Source of the DNA: Rhizobiales bacterium SYSU XM002
GTDB lineage: Bacteria; Pseudomonadota; Alphaproteobacteria; Rhizobiales; Beijerinckiaceae
Length of the DNA stretch: 64,000 nucleotides
Direction: 5' to 3'
NCBI GenBank assembly: GCA_009846685.1
Contig: VWVY01000001.1
Location: 434,001-498,000 of the forward strand
Positions 52,960 to 63,651 of this stretch are shown here, in pieces. The first letter of the stretch is position 1, and each line of letters starts with the position of its first letter. The translations under genes were made by a program, and so were the position numbers. The notes beneath the pieces were generated by a model. It saw only the letters and a program-made list of their open reading frames with translations. It ran no database searches and was not told the origin of the DNA.

Positions 52960-54501
52960 CTATTGCCCTCTTTTCCCGCGCGATGCAAAGCGCACCGCTT
53001 CCTCGGCGGCGCGAAACAACGCCTTCGCCTTGTTCTCGCATTCCGCCTGCTCGGAAGCCGGCACCGAGTCGTGCACGATGCCGGCACCGGCCTGCACATG
53101 CATCATGCCATCCTTCACCACCGCCGTGCGCAGGACGATGCAGGTATCCATCGCGCCATCGGCGCCGAAATAGCCGATCGCGCCGGCATAGGCGCCGCGC
53201 TTGTCTTTCTCGAGCTCGTCGATGATCTCCATCGCGCGGATTTTCGGCGCGCCGGAAACCGTGCCGGCCGGGAAGCCTGCCGCCAACGCATCGATCACGT
53301 CGTATTGCGGATCGAGCACGCCCTCGACATTCGAGACGATGTGCATCACCTGGCTGTAGCGCTCGACGAAGAAGCTGTCCGTCACCCGGACCGAGCCGAT
53401 CTCGGCGACGCGGCCGACATCGTTGCGGCCAAGGTCAAGCAGCATCAGGTGCTCGGCCCGCTCCTTGAAATCCGCGAGGAGTTCCTCCTCCAGCGCCTTG
53501 TCCTCTGCGGGCGTGGCGCCGCGCTTGCGCGTACCGGCGATCGGCCGGATCGTGACCTTGCGCCCGGCTTTTCCCTCGCGGCCGCCCTTGTCCTCATTCG
53601 CGACCTTCACAAGGATTTCCGGGCTCGAACAGACGATCTGGAAACCGGCGAAATCGAGATAGCAGAGGTAGGGCGAGGGGTTCACGCGCCTCAATGCGCG
53701 GTAGAGCGAAAAGGCATCGAGGTCGAACGGGCAGGAGAAGCGTTGCGAGAGCACGACCTGAAAGATGTCGCCGGCGAGGATGTATTCCTTCGCCCGCGCC
53801 ACCATCGCCTCGTATTCCGCAGGCGTCGTATTCGATTGCGCGTCCGGCAGACGCGCCGCAAGGTCAGCGGGCTCGTCCGGGTGGCGGAGTGGAGCTTCAA
53901 GCGCATCAATGGCGAGATTGAGCCGATCATTCGCAGCCTCGTAGGCCGCCCGCGGCGACTGGCTTGCCTTCGGAAAAACGGGCGTGACGACGACGATTTC
54001 GTCCTTCACCGCATCGAACACCAGCAGAATCGTCGGCCGGATCATCAACGCGTCCGGCACCCCGATCGGGTCGGGCTTGGGAGCGGGCAGGCGCTCCATG
54101 TGGCGCACCATGTCGTAGCCGAGAAAGCCGAACACGCCGCTCGCCATCGGCGGCAGGCCGTCGAGGTGAGCGATGCGGCTTTCAGCTAGCAGCGCGCGGA
54201 GGTTGTCAAGCGGCTTACCTGTCATCGCTTCGGTCGTGCCGTTGCGGCTGATCTCGGTGCGGGCGCCCTCGCAGCGCCAGACGATGTCCGGCATCAGCCC
54301 GATCATCGAGTAGCGCCCGCGAACCGCGCCGCCCTCGACGGATTCAAGCAGGAAGCAGGGCGTGTCGCCCGCCAGCGCCTTCATCTTCAGGAAAGCCGAG
54401 ACGGGCGTTTCGAGGTCGGCGACGAGCCTGCGGGCAAGGCATTGGGCCTCACCCGCGCGAAAACGGTGCTCGAAAACCTCGAAGGAGGGTTCGGTGGTCA
54501 T
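52960..54501 (-). CDS. trpE: Anthranilate synthase component I
   Basis: A 513-residue chorismate-using enzyme, separate from TrpG. The C-terminal catalytic half has F-Q-V-V-L-S-Q-R-F-S, P-S-P-Y-L-C-Y, R-P-I-A-G-T-R-K-R-G and F-P-A-G-T-V-S-G-A-P-K. The start at 54501 gives the usual M-T-T-E-P-S-F-E; the ribosome site is weak. It follows the PpiD-like gene after 16 nt and converges on the TPR gene with 3 nt between stops. I saw no leader peptide with Trp codons in the short gap. Confidence 0.96.
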   Translation of the reverse strand: MTTEPSFEVFEHRFRAGEAQCLARRLVADLETPVSAFLKMKALAGDTPCFLLESVEGGAVRGRYSMIGLMPDIVWRCEGARTEISRNGTTEAMTGKPLDNLRALLAESRIAHLDGLPPMASGVFGFLGYDMVRHMERLPAPKPDPIGVPDALMIRPTILLVFDAVKDEIVVVTPVFPKASQSPRAAYEAANDRLNLAIDALEAPLRHPDEPADLAARLPDAQSNTTPAEYEAMVARAKEYILAGDIFQVVLSQRFSCPFDLDAFSLYRALRRVNPSPYLCYLDFAGFQIVCSSPEILVKVANEDKGGREGKAGRKVTIRPIAGTRKRGATPAEDKALEEELLADFKERAEHLMLLDLGRNDVGRVAEIGSVRVTDSFFVERYSQVMHIVSNVEGVLDPQYDVIDALAAGFPAGTVSGAPKIRAMEIIDELEKDKRGAYAGAIGYFGADGAMDTCIVLRTAVVKDGMMHVQAGAGIVHDSVPASEQAECENKAKALFRAAEEAVRFASRGKRGQ

Positions 54502-54517
54502 GCGAGAACCCGCAGCG

Positions 54518-56440
54518 TCAGTTGGTCTGGCCGAGCGCCTGGTTGAGCACCGCCTGATTGATGGAAACGCCAAGCTCTTTGCGGATCGCGGCGGTGTACT
54601 GCATCAGCACGTCCTCGGACATGTTGGCTGCGATCTGCTTGAGCAGGCCCGATTTCTCGTCCGCCGCGGGGTCGTAGGGCAGGAGGCTTGTCTCGACCGG
54701 GACGATCAGCAAGCGGGTCGAACCATCGGCTCCTGCCGCGGAAACCGGCTTGCCGACGGGCCCGGCGAACGCCCGCTCGACACCGGTGGCGCCCAGGGTC
54801 GTATCGCGGCTTGCTCGCTTGACGCCCGCAATGCGCTGCACCGGCAGGCCCAGCTCGCTCGCGACCAGCACCAGCGGCGTTCCCCCCTCGATCTTCTTGA
54901 CGAGGCCGGTCGCGAATTCGGCCAGCGCCTTGTCCTTCTGGTCGGCGAGGTAACGGTCCTTCACCTCGGCCTGAACTTCCTCGAAGGTCTTGTCCCGCGC
55001 CGGATCGACGCCGTTGACCTCGAACCAGACATAGCCGCCGTCCTTTTGCTGGAGCGGTTCGTTGTCGAGGCCGATGTCGGAGGCGAAAATCGAGTTCACC
55101 GCATCGGTTCCGCCCGGCACATCGACCTTCTTGCCGTTGCCATCCTGGCCCTGCCGGTCGAGTTCGGGAATTGAAATGACCGGAATATTGCCCGCCTTCG
55201 CGGCCTCCGCGAGGCTCTTCCCGGCGATCCGCTGATCTTCGACCGCGCGGAAGGCATCAGCCATCTTCTTTGAGATCGTCGGGTCATGCTGAAGCTTGTC
55301 GGCGCGCGTTTCGGTCTCGACCTGCGCGCGAATACTGTCGAAAGGCGTTCGGACGGCTTTTTCGATCTTGCTGACGCGGAGCAGCACGTAGCCGAAAGGA
55401 TCCTTGACCGGTGCCGAGATCTTGCCTTCTTCCGTGGCGAACACCGCCGCGCGCACAGCCGGGTCCGCGATCTCCGCGGCGCTCTTGAGGCCGAGATCAA
55501 CATCCTTTTCAGCTAGCTTCTTTTCAGCGAGAAGCGCCTCGAAAGTCATCCCGCCAGCCAGCTTCTCGGCGGCAGCCTTGGCCTCCGCCTCGTTGTCGAA
55601 GAGCACGCGCTGCGCCTGCCGCTTCTCCGGCGAACCGAAACGCCCGGCTGCGATCTGTTTTTCGTAATAGGCCATGAGATCGGCATCGGTGATCGCGAGG
55701 TCCTTGGCAAAATCCTCCGGCGAGAGGCGGATCATCGTCACCTTGCGGGTCTCGACGGTTCGGAATTGTGCCTTGCGATCGGCATAGAACGCCTTCAGCG
55801 CGGCTTCGTCCGGCGCGGTCGGCGCCGCAACCTTATCCGAGGGGATCACGACGACATCGACATTGCGCTCCTCGTCACGATACTGGTGGATCGCCTGTCC
55901 GAGCGCGGTCGAACCGGCCATACCACCAGCCAGGCCCTGGTAGAGCTGGATGCGCAGCAACAATTCGCCCTGCTTCTTGATGAAGCCCTGTTCGCTCAGG
56001 CCCGCCTGCTGGAGGTAGTCGCCGAGCTTGTTGCGGTCGAAGAGCCCCCCGGTCTTGAACTCCGCCGCCTCGGTGATCGACTTGAGCACCGTCGCCTGAT
56101 CGACGGCGAGGCCGAGCGACTCGGCCTTCTGCCGCAGGGCGGATTCGTCGATCATCTGGTTGAGGAGGTTCTTGTCGAGGCCGAAAGCCCGCGCCTGCTC
56201 GGTCGTCACCGGGCGACGGGCGCGCTGCTGCAGGCGCCGCAGTTCGAGGTTGAAGGCGTTGCGGAAATCATCGGCGCTGATCTTCTCCGAGCCGACGCTG
56301 GCCACCGTCCGGTTGACGCCGCCGCGGAAGATGTCGCCGATACCCCAGATCGCGAAGGACACGATCAGGACACCCATGATGACGGTCAGGACAAGGCGTC
56401 CGAGCCATTTGGAGGAGGCGGTGCGGATGGCGTTCAGCAT
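54518..56440 (-). CDS. PpiD-type membrane-anchored periplasmic chaperone with PPIase domain
   Basis: A 640-residue protein. One N-terminal membrane helix (about residues 12-35) anchors it, with the rest in the periplasm. Residues about 40-180 match the SurA_N_3 chaperone region, and about 265-375 a parvulin-like domain that is divergent. In E. coli PpiD works near the SecYEG exit; secG is 1 kb away here but on the other strand. It shares a strand and a 16-nt spacing with trpE, so cotranscription is likely. Confidence 0.92.
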   Translation of the reverse strand: MLNAIRTASSKWLGRLVLTVIMGVLIVSFAIWGIGDIFRGGVNRTVASVGSEKISADDFRNAFNLELRRLQQRARRPVTTEQARAFGLDKNLLNQMIDESALRQKAESLGLAVDQATVLKSITEAAEFKTGGLFDRNKLGDYLQQAGLSEQGFIKKQGELLLRIQLYQGLAGGMAGSTALGQAIHQYRDEERNVDVVVIPSDKVAAPTAPDEAALKAFYADRKAQFRTVETRKVTMIRLSPEDFAKDLAITDADLMAYYEKQIAAGRFGSPEKRQAQRVLFDNEAEAKAAAEKLAGGMTFEALLAEKKLAEKDVDLGLKSAAEIADPAVRAAVFATEEGKISAPVKDPFGYVLLRVSKIEKAVRTPFDSIRAQVETETRADKLQHDPTISKKMADAFRAVEDQRIAGKSLAEAAKAGNIPVISIPELDRQGQDGNGKKVDVPGGTDAVNSIFASDIGLDNEPLQQKDGGYVWFEVNGVDPARDKTFEEVQAEVKDRYLADQKDKALAEFATGLVKKIEGGTPLVLVASELGLPVQRIAGVKRASRDTTLGATGVERAFAGPVGKPVSAAGADGSTRLLIVPVETSLLPYDPAADEKSGLLKQIAANMSEDVLMQYTAAIRKELGVSINQAVLNQALGQTN

Positions 56441-56622
56441 GGTCTTCGATCGCTCGTATCACTTCGGGGGCGAATTGCGCCGGACCATAGGGACCGACGG
56501 CGCGCAACGCAAGCAAGCCAGAGGCCCGGAAAGCGGCATTTTCTTGATCCGGGTCGCGATTTCGCATCGGCAATTGAAGCCGGCGCGGACGCATGATACG
56601 CCGCGCGCCATCGAATTCGACT

Positions 56623-56673
56623 GGAGCATGCTGCGATTAAGTGGAATCCGGTTAATCGCAAGAAGCATGCTCC
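56623..56673. repeat. Interrupted palindrome upstream of tpiA
   Basis: GGAGCATGCT (56623-56632) + GCGATTAA (56633-56640), 11-nt loop, TTAATCGC (56652-56659), AAGA bulge, AGCATGCTCC (56664-56673). All 18 pairs are exact. Preceded by ATCGAATTCGACT. From memory this resembles a palindromic repeat of the GGAGCATG...CATGCTC type found many times in Rhizobiales genomes. It ends 26 nt before the tpiA ATG. The rest of 56441-56699 holds no gene. Confidence 0.75.
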
Positions 56674-56699
56674 GACTTATTGATTGGGAAGGGACGACG

Positions 56700-57449
56700 A
56701 TGCGCAAGCCGCTGATCGCTGGGAACTGGAAGATGAACGGGCTGCGCGCGAGCCTTCTCGAACTCTCGGGCATGGCGCGGGCCTTTTCGCCTGCTCTGCG
56801 CGCGAAGGCCGATATGCTGATCTGCCCGCCGACGACACTTCTCTTCCCGGCGGCGGCTTCGGCGCTCGGCTCCGGCATCGCCATCGGCGCGCAAGACTGC
56901 CATGCGAAGGAATCCGGCGCCCACACCGGCGACCTTTCCGCAGCGATGCTGTTCGACGCCGGCGCGAGCGCGGTCATCGTCGGCCATTCCGAGCGCCGCA
57001 CCGACCACGGCGAGACCGACGCCGACGTGAAGGCCAAGGCCGAGGCCGTGATCGCACAGGGCATGCTCGCGATCATCTGCGTGGGTGAAACGAAGGCGCA
57101 GCGCGAGGCCGGCAAGGCGCTCGCGGTCGTCGCGAAACAGGTGAGGGGCTCGATGCCCGCCAACGCCAATGCCGCGCAGGTCGTTATCGCCTACGAGCCC
57201 GTCTGGGCGATTGGCACCGGCCTTACGCCGACGATCCACGACATCGCCGAAATCCATGCCGATATCCGTAAGAACCTCGCCCGCCTTCTCGGCAAGGACG
57301 CCGCCGGCAAAATCCGCATCCTCTACGGCGGCTCGGTGAAACCGTCGAACGCGAAGGAAATCCTCGCCCTTACGGATGTCGATGGCGCGCTCGTCGGCGG
57401 CGCGAGCCTCAAGGCGGCGGATTTCATGGCGATTGTCGAAGCGGCATGA
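56700..57449 (+). CDS. tpiA: Triosephosphate isomerase
   Basis: A 249-residue glycolytic TIM barrel. N-W-K-M-N-G holds the catalytic Lys near residue 12, G-H-S-E-R-R the electrophile His near 98, and [11 protein letters not shown] the catalytic Glu near 167, with Y-G-G-S-V-K-P in the phosphate loop. The start at 56700 has GGGAAGGGA upstream. Many Rhizobiales have two TpiA proteins; only this one is seen. Confidence 0.97.
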   Translation: MRKPLIAGNWKMNGLRASLLELSGMARAFSPALRAKADMLICPPTTLLFPAAASALGSGIAIGAQDCHAKESGAHTGDLSAAMLFDAGASAVIVGHSERRTDHGETDADVKAKAEAVIAQGMLAIICVGETKAQREAGKALAVVAKQVRGSMPANANAAQVVIAYEPVWAIGTGLTPTIHDIAEIHADIRKNLARLLGKDAAGKIRILYGGSVKPSNAKEILALTDVDGALVGGASLKAADFMAIVEAA

Positions 57450-57559
57450 GGGTGGGGCAGGGCTGGTTTTTCGCCGGCCTGCTCCCGATATTGCCCTCAC
57501 CGGATATTGTCGCTAAGAGGCGGGTTTGAATTCCCGCCAGCGGAAAAGCACAGGCTTCC

Positions 57560-57934
57560 ATGGAAACCGTTCTCATCGTCGTCCATCTTCTCATCGTCAT
57601 TGCGCTGTGCGGCGTGGTGCTGCTCCAGCGCTCGGAAGGCGGCGGCCTCGGCATGGGGTCTAGCCCGTCCGGCTTCATGACCGGGCGCGGACAGGCAAAC
57701 CTGCTGACGCGGACGACGGCGATCCTTGGCGCGGCCTTCTTCGTTACCTCGCTGATGCTGGCCGTGATCGCGACGCGCGGTCGCGCCCCGGCCTCGCCGC
57801 TCGACAATTCCGCGCCGCCCCCGCCCGGACAGACCGCGCCGGCACCGGCCTCCGGCGGCGCGCCGAACGTGCTGGATCAGCTCAAGCAACTTCAGGGCGG
57901 GCAGAACGCGCCCCAGAACGCTCCCAAGCCATAA
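57560..57934 (+). CDS. secG: Preprotein translocase subunit SecG
   Basis: A 124-residue protein with two membrane helices (about 1-20 and 52-74). L-Q-R-S-E-G-G-G-L-G between them is the SecG signature and the Pro/Ala-rich tail is typical of alphaproteobacteria. It assists SecYE in protein export. The order tpiA-secG-pyrG is widespread. A terminator follows. Confidence 0.95.
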   Translation: METVLIVVHLLIVIALCGVVLLQRSEGGGLGMGSSPSGFMTGRGQANLLTRTTAILGAAFFVTSLMLAVIATRGRAPASPLDNSAPPPPGQTAPAPASGGAPNVLDQLKQLQGGQNAPQNAPKP

Positions 57935-57958
57935 TCCATCGCCGGTTCCCGGCTCCGA

Positions 57959-57992
57959 AGCGCCGTCCGTTGTGGATGGCGCTTTTTCTTTT
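57959..57992 (+). terminator. Terminator after secG
   Basis: AGCGCCGTCC (57959-57968), 5-nt loop, GGATGGCGCT (57974-57983) with one G-T pair, then TTTTCTTTT. It separates tpiA-secG from pyrG. Confidence 0.9.
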
Positions 57993-58017
57993 GCGCGAAT
58001 CGAAACTTTAGAGCTAA

Positions 58018-59658
<1,641 letters not shown>

Positions 59659-59667
59659 TTTCCGGGT

Positions 59668-59687
59668 GCTGTGCGTTTCCGCACAGC
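59668..59687 (+). terminator. Hairpin after pyrG, without a T run
   Basis: GCTGTGCG (59668-59675), TTTC loop, CGCACAGC (59680-59687), 10 nt past the pyrG stop. The stem is strong but no T tract follows. Confidence 0.4.
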
Positions 59688-59760
59688 GCAAGCGCGCCAA
59701 TCCGCTTTTCATCGGCGAACTCCTGTTGCATCTTCAGATTCGTCAACAGGAGATTTTCCA

Positions 59761-60183
59761 ATGATAGAAGCGGGCTCGCATATCTTGTCGTCGCTGATCG
59801 GAATTCCGAATTTCCTGCTTTACATGGTGGTCGGCGCGGCCTTGCTCGCGCTGTTCCTCTATGTCTACACGCGCATCACCCCGCATGACGAGTTTGCACT
59901 CATCCGCCAGGGCAACTGGACGGCGGCGCTCGCGGTTTCCGGCGCGATGATCGGGTTTGTGATTCCGCTCGGCAAGGCGATGGCGCAAGCCACCTCGATC
60001 CCGGACATGCTGGTCTGGGGTCTTGCCGCCTTTGTCGTCCAGCTTCTGGCCTACGGCGTCGCCCGGCTGGTGATCCGCGATCTTCCGGAGCAGATCGGCA
60101 ACAACACCGCCGCTGCCGGCACCCTCCTCGGTGCGATCTCGATCGCCAGCGGCGTACTCAATGCATCGGCAATGACGCTTTGA
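59761..60183 (+). CDS. DUF350 family membrane protein
   Basis: A 140-residue protein with four predicted helices (about 17-37, 56-76, 85-103, 118-138) and the repeated DUF350 features, including T-P-H-D-E-F-A-L-I-R-Q-G-N and A-L-A-V-S-G-A-M-I-G-F-V-I-P. E. coli YjfL belongs to this family. AGGAG lies before the start. It is the first gene of a same-strand set with DUF1190 and a YgiC-like enzyme. Its role, possibly a small channel or transport protein, is not known. Confidence 0.87.
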   Translation: MIEAGSHILSSLIGIPNFLLYMVVGAALLALFLYVYTRITPHDEFALIRQGNWTAALAVSGAMIGFVIPLGKAMAQATSIPDMLVWGLAAFVVQLLAYGVARLVIRDLPEQIGNNTAAAGTLLGAISIASGVLNASAMTL

Positions 60184-60241
60184 ACCGGAAAAACCCCGCC
60201 CCCCCTGCGACGAGGAGCGCCCCGAACCCGCGAGGTGACTT

Positions 60242-61105
60242 ATGGCGAAACCCCCATCGAAGAAACGGAAAGAGACCGTCACCCGCGCCGGCTTCGGCGA
60301 GACGGGCGAGCAACCGCCGAGGACGGGCATGAAACGCTCCCACAAGATCGCGCTCGGCGCGACCGGCATCATCCTTGCGGGTGCCTGGCTCGGTTCCGGC
60401 TCGAGCGAGCGCGTCTCGGGGCCGGAGGAAACCGGGGCCGACGCCAAGATCTACGCCAGCCTCGACGAATGCCTTGCCGCCAATCGCGGCTTCATGACGC
60501 CGAAGATCGTCAACGGCCAACTCGTCGACGAGAAATCACCCGAGCAGCTCAAGTGCGAGCAGGACTTCAAGGTCGCGCAGGCGGACTACGAAAAGACCGC
60601 GCCAAAATTCACCAAGCAGAACGAGTGCGAGGGACAATACGGGGCGGGCCAGTGCCGCCAGACCACCTTCAACGGCGCGAGCGTGTTCATCCCGGCGATG
60701 GTCGGGTTCATGGTTGCCAACTACCTCTCGAACAACCGCACACCCCAGGCCCTGCTGCCGGCGCGGCAGGCCGGCGCGGGTGCCGTGCCATGTCCGCCGG
60801 GCATCACACCGGTCCAGCAACCCGGCTGCCTGATGCCGAGAACGTCCTCGAATTCAAGTTCCACGTCCTCGGGCTGGCGTTCCTACTCGACCTCCAGCGG
60901 CTACACGGTCAGCCGGGACACGACCAAGCCGGCGAACAGCCCGACCAAGGTACCGAGCGCCGCCGCAGCCGCGCCCGCCGCCCGCTCGAACTTCGGTGCC
61001 GCGCCGACCCATCCGGTGTCCTCGATCAGCCGCAGCGCGACGACGACCTCGCGCGGCGGCTTCGGCTCGACGTCGCACTCCATCTCCCGTTCCTCGAGTT
61101 CGTGA
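60242..61105 (+). CDS. DUF1190 protein with membrane anchor and serine-rich tail
   Basis: A 287-residue protein: a basic cytosolic start (1-33), one helix (about 34-52), the DUF1190 domain (about 65-165) and a Ser/Thr-rich tail. The domain shows Y-A-S-L-D-E-C-L-A-A-N, K-C-E-Q-D-F near residue 104 and K-T-A-P-K-F-T-K-Q-N-E-C near 118-129, with Cys at 77, 105, 129 and 138. E. coli YgiB and YjfM are homologues. A second hydrophobic patch (147-163) may touch the membrane. The next gene starts 1 nt after its stop. It is 30-60 residues longer than YgiB, mostly in the tail. Confidence 0.9.
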   Translation: MAKPPSKKRKETVTRAGFGETGEQPPRTGMKRSHKIALGATGIILAGAWLGSGSSERVSGPEETGADAKIYASLDECLAANRGFMTPKIVNGQLVDEKSPEQLKCEQDFKVAQADYEKTAPKFTKQNECEGQYGAGQCRQTTFNGASVFIPAMVGFMVANYLSNNRTPQALLPARQAGAGAVPCPPGITPVQQPGCLMPRTSSNSSSTSSGWRSYSTSSGYTVSRDTTKPANSPTKVPSAAAAAPAARSNFGAAPTHPVSSISRSATTTSRGGFGSTSHSISRSSSS

Positions 61106-61106
61106 C

Positions 61107-62270
61107 ATGCGCAGAATCGACGCTCAGGAGCGCCCGGACTGGCGCCAGAAGGCCGAGCAGGTGGGCTTTACTTTCCACAGCGCCGAGGGCACGCCCTATT
61201 GGGACGAGACCGGCGCTTTCGCCTTCACCTTGCGTGAGATCGAGGAGGACATCGAAGCCCCCTCCGCCGAAATCGAGGAAATGGCGCTCGAATTCGTCGG
61301 CAAGGCCGCGCGCGACGAGGAAATCCTGACGCGACTGGCAATCCCGAAAGCGTTCTGGCCGGAAATATGGGAGAGCTGGCAGCGCGGCGACCGCAATCTC
61401 TACGGCCGCTTCGATTTCGCCTATGACGGGCAGGGTCCAGCCAAGCTGCTCGAATACAACGCCGATACGCCCACCGGCCTTCTTGAAACCGGCGTGTTCC
61501 AGTGGCTCTGGCTCGAAGAGCTGGCCGCCAACGGCCAGTTGCCGCGCGGTGCGGACCAGTTCAACTCCCTGCACGACAAGCTGACCGAAGCCTTCCGCAA
61601 CCTGCGCGACGGCAAGCCGTATCGGTTGCATCTCACCTGCGTCGACGAGAGCGAGGAGGACCGCGGCACAGTCGCCTATCTCGAAGAACTCGCCCAGCAG
61701 GCCGGAATGCAGACGCAGTTCCTGTTCGTCGATGACATCGGGCTGACGTCCGCCGGCAAGTTCGTCGATCTCGACGAAACGCCGATCGACATGCTCTTCA
61801 AGCTATACCCTTGGGAGTGGATGATGCGCGAGGAGTTCGGCAAGGCCATTCCCGGCTGTGGCACCCAGTTCATCGAGCCAATCTGGAAGGCCGTTCTCTC
61901 CAACAAAGGACTCCTGCCTTACCTCTGGAAGATGGCGCCGAACCACCCCAACCTCGTGCCGGCCTATTTCCCGGACGAAACCGCGACCGACCTCGGCCAT
62001 TCTTTCGTCGAGAAGCCGCTGTTTTCGCGCGAGGGTTCGAACATCCGCCTCTTCGAGCGCGGGCGGGCGATGGGGGATACGGAAGGCCCATACGGCGAGG
62101 AAGGCTTCGTGCGACAGCAGAAGATCCGCATTCCGGATTTCGGCAAGGGCCATGTCATCATAGGGTCGTGGATGGTCGCGAGCGAGCCAGCGGGGATGCT
62201 GGTGCGCGAGGACAAATCGCCCGTCACCGGCAATCTTGCCCGCTTCATCCCGCACTTTATCGAGCCGTGA
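61107..62270 (+). CDS. Glutathionylspermidine synthase-like ATP-grasp enzyme (YgiC/YjfC type)
   Basis: A 387-residue protein matching the ATP-grasp synthetase half of E. coli Gss but without an amidase half. Recognisable pieces are Y-G-R-F-D-F-A-Y-D near residue 95, L-L-E-Y-N-A-D-T-P-T-G-L near 112, L-Y-P-W-E-W-M and V-E-K-P-L-F-S-R-E-G-S-N-I near 300. It probably ligates an amine to a carboxylate with ATP; YgiC does not make glutathionylspermidine as far as I know. Length equals E. coli YgiC. The start lies 1 nt after the DUF1190 stop, which argues for one functional unit. Confidence 0.92.
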   Translation: MRRIDAQERPDWRQKAEQVGFTFHSAEGTPYWDETGAFAFTLREIEEDIEAPSAEIEEMALEFVGKAARDEEILTRLAIPKAFWPEIWESWQRGDRNLYGRFDFAYDGQGPAKLLEYNADTPTGLLETGVFQWLWLEELAANGQLPRGADQFNSLHDKLTEAFRNLRDGKPYRLHLTCVDESEEDRGTVAYLEELAQQAGMQTQFLFVDDIGLTSAGKFVDLDETPIDMLFKLYPWEWMMREEFGKAIPGCGTQFIEPIWKAVLSNKGLLPYLWKMAPNHPNLVPAYFPDETATDLGHSFVEKPLFSREGSNIRLFERGRAMGDTEGPYGEEGFVRQQKIRIPDFGKGHVIIGSWMVASEPAGMLVREDKSPVTGNLARFIPHFIEP

Positions 62271-62335
62271 GGACGTGACCTAGACCGGGGGGAATGCTAG
62301 ACCGGCGCAAGACGTTTCGTGCCGGAGAAACCCAG

Positions 62336-63190
62336 ATGGTCCGCCCCCTCGATCACCTCGTCATCGGCGTTCCGGATCTCGCGGCGGCCGGTGCGCTCTT
62401 CGAAGCACTTGGCTTTCAGGTCGGCGGCGTAAACCGCCATCCGTGGGGCACACATAACCGCATCGTCCAGTTCGCGGATGAGACCTTTCTCGAACTCATC
62501 ACGGTGGGCGAATCGGAGAAGATTCCGGAGCATGGCGACGGGTTCTTCTCCTTCGGCGCCTTCGTGCGCGATGCGCTGGCGCGCCGGCCGGGCCTCTCGA
62601 TGCTGGTTCTCAAATCATCCGATGCGAGCACCGATGCGGCTGCGTTTCGTGCCGCCGGCATGGGTGATTTCGAACCGTTCGATTTCTCCCGCAAGGGGCG
62701 TGGCCCCAAGGGCAATCAGGTCGAAGTCGCTTTCAGCCTTGCCTTCGCCGCCGATCCCGCGCTGCCGGAGGCGGCATTCTTCACCTGCCAGCAGCATTTC
62801 CCGCGGAATTTCTGGTCAGATGCGGCGCAGGGGCATCCGAACGGGGCGACCGGGATTGCCCGCGTGACACTGGTGGCGGAAAACCCATCCGACCATCACA
62901 TCTTCCTCGCCGCGTTCACGGGCAATCGCGAGATGCGTGCAACGTCGTTTGGCATCGAAATCGAGGTGGGGAATGCTGTTATCGAAGTGACCTCGCCGCA
63001 GGGCTTCGCGTTCCGTTATGGCGAAATCGCCCCGGCTGCGGTGACGCCTGTTTTCGGCGGCATCGAGATCACTGCGTCACATCTCCGGCTCGTCAGCGAG
63101 GCTGCTTTGCCCGAAATGCTCGACTATCGCGGCGGCATGACCCTGCCTTCCCGGCATTTTGGCACCACGCTGCGTTTCGTCGAGGGTTGA
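62336..63190 (+). CDS. VOC-family (glyoxalase-like) protein
   Basis: A 284-residue protein with two vicinal-oxygen-chelate-type halves. The start reads P-L-D-H-L-V-I-G-V-P-D-L-A-A-A-G-A-L-F and W-G-T-H-N-R near residue 38, as in glyoxalase-like domain (Glyoxalase_3) proteins. The conserved His and Glu pairs suggest a metal site, but the substrate is unknown. The ATG at 62336 puts the first motif at the N-terminus. It follows the YgiC-like gene after 65 nt, and its stop lies 2 nt before the next gene. Confidence 0.88.
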   Translation: MVRPLDHLVIGVPDLAAAGALFEALGFQVGGVNRHPWGTHNRIVQFADETFLELITVGESEKIPEHGDGFFSFGAFVRDALARRPGLSMLVLKSSDASTDAAAFRAAGMGDFEPFDFSRKGRGPKGNQVEVAFSLAFAADPALPEAAFFTCQQHFPRNFWSDAAQGHPNGATGIARVTLVAENPSDHHIFLAAFTGNREMRATSFGIEIEVGNAVIEVTSPQGFAFRYGEIAPAAVTPVFGGIEITASHLRLVSEAALPEMLDYRGGMTLPSRHFGTTLRFVEG

Positions 63191-63192
63191 CC

Positions 63193-63549
63193 ATGCGCGC
63201 GGTCATTCTCGGCATCATCCTCGCCATCGCCGGGCTGATGGGTTTCCTGTTCTTCCGCGGTGAATGCCCCGGCGGGCAGGTCTTCGCCACCGAGGCGAAA
63301 TGTCGGGAAGCGGCTGGCTTCGACGCCGCCTTCTGCCGGATTTCCTTCGCGCAGGCGCGGAGGCGGGCCTACGAGGATGCTTCGCCGTTCTCGACGCAAG
63401 ATGCCTGCCTTCGCCATTTTCCGGTTTGCGAGCCGCATCACAAGGTCGTCAGCGGCTATGTGCCGACACCACGCGGCGTCTGCGTGACCCGCGACAAGCC
63501 AGGCGAACCGGTGTTCGAGAAGATCGGCCAGTCGTTCCAGAAGCGCTGA
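63193..63549 (+). CDS. Small membrane-anchored six-cysteine protein, DUF1190-like (copy 1)
   Basis: A 118-residue protein: one N-terminal helix (about 3-22), then E-C-P-G-G and six cysteines (25, 37, 48, 72, 79, 97). The spacing from C48 to C72 (24 residues) equals that of C105 to C129 in the DUF1190 protein 2 kb upstream, and A-S-P-F-S-T-Q-D-A-C-L matches its A-P-K-F-T-K-Q-N-E-C-E. I therefore read it as a compact DUF1190 relative without the Ser-rich tail. ATG at 63193 starts 2 nt after the VOC stop. The function is unknown. Confidence 0.75.
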   Translation: MRAVILGIILAIAGLMGFLFFRGECPGGQVFATEAKCREAAGFDAAFCRISFAQARRRAYEDASPFSTQDACLRHFPVCEPHHKVVSGYVPTPRGVCVTRDKPGEPVFEKIGQSFQKR

Positions 63550-63651
63550 CACCCGGCTCTTAGACTTTCGCCGGGAATAGACCTTCGCAGCATTGCCTTT
63601 GGCGCGCGGGCGCGGAATGAACAGGGCAACGAAGCTCCTGAGGAACGCGAC

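Noticed and set aside
62280-62305. CTAGACCGG repeated twice 17 bp apart before the VOC gene
   Set aside because: Too short and isolated to claim as an operator; chance in GC-rich DNA is likely.
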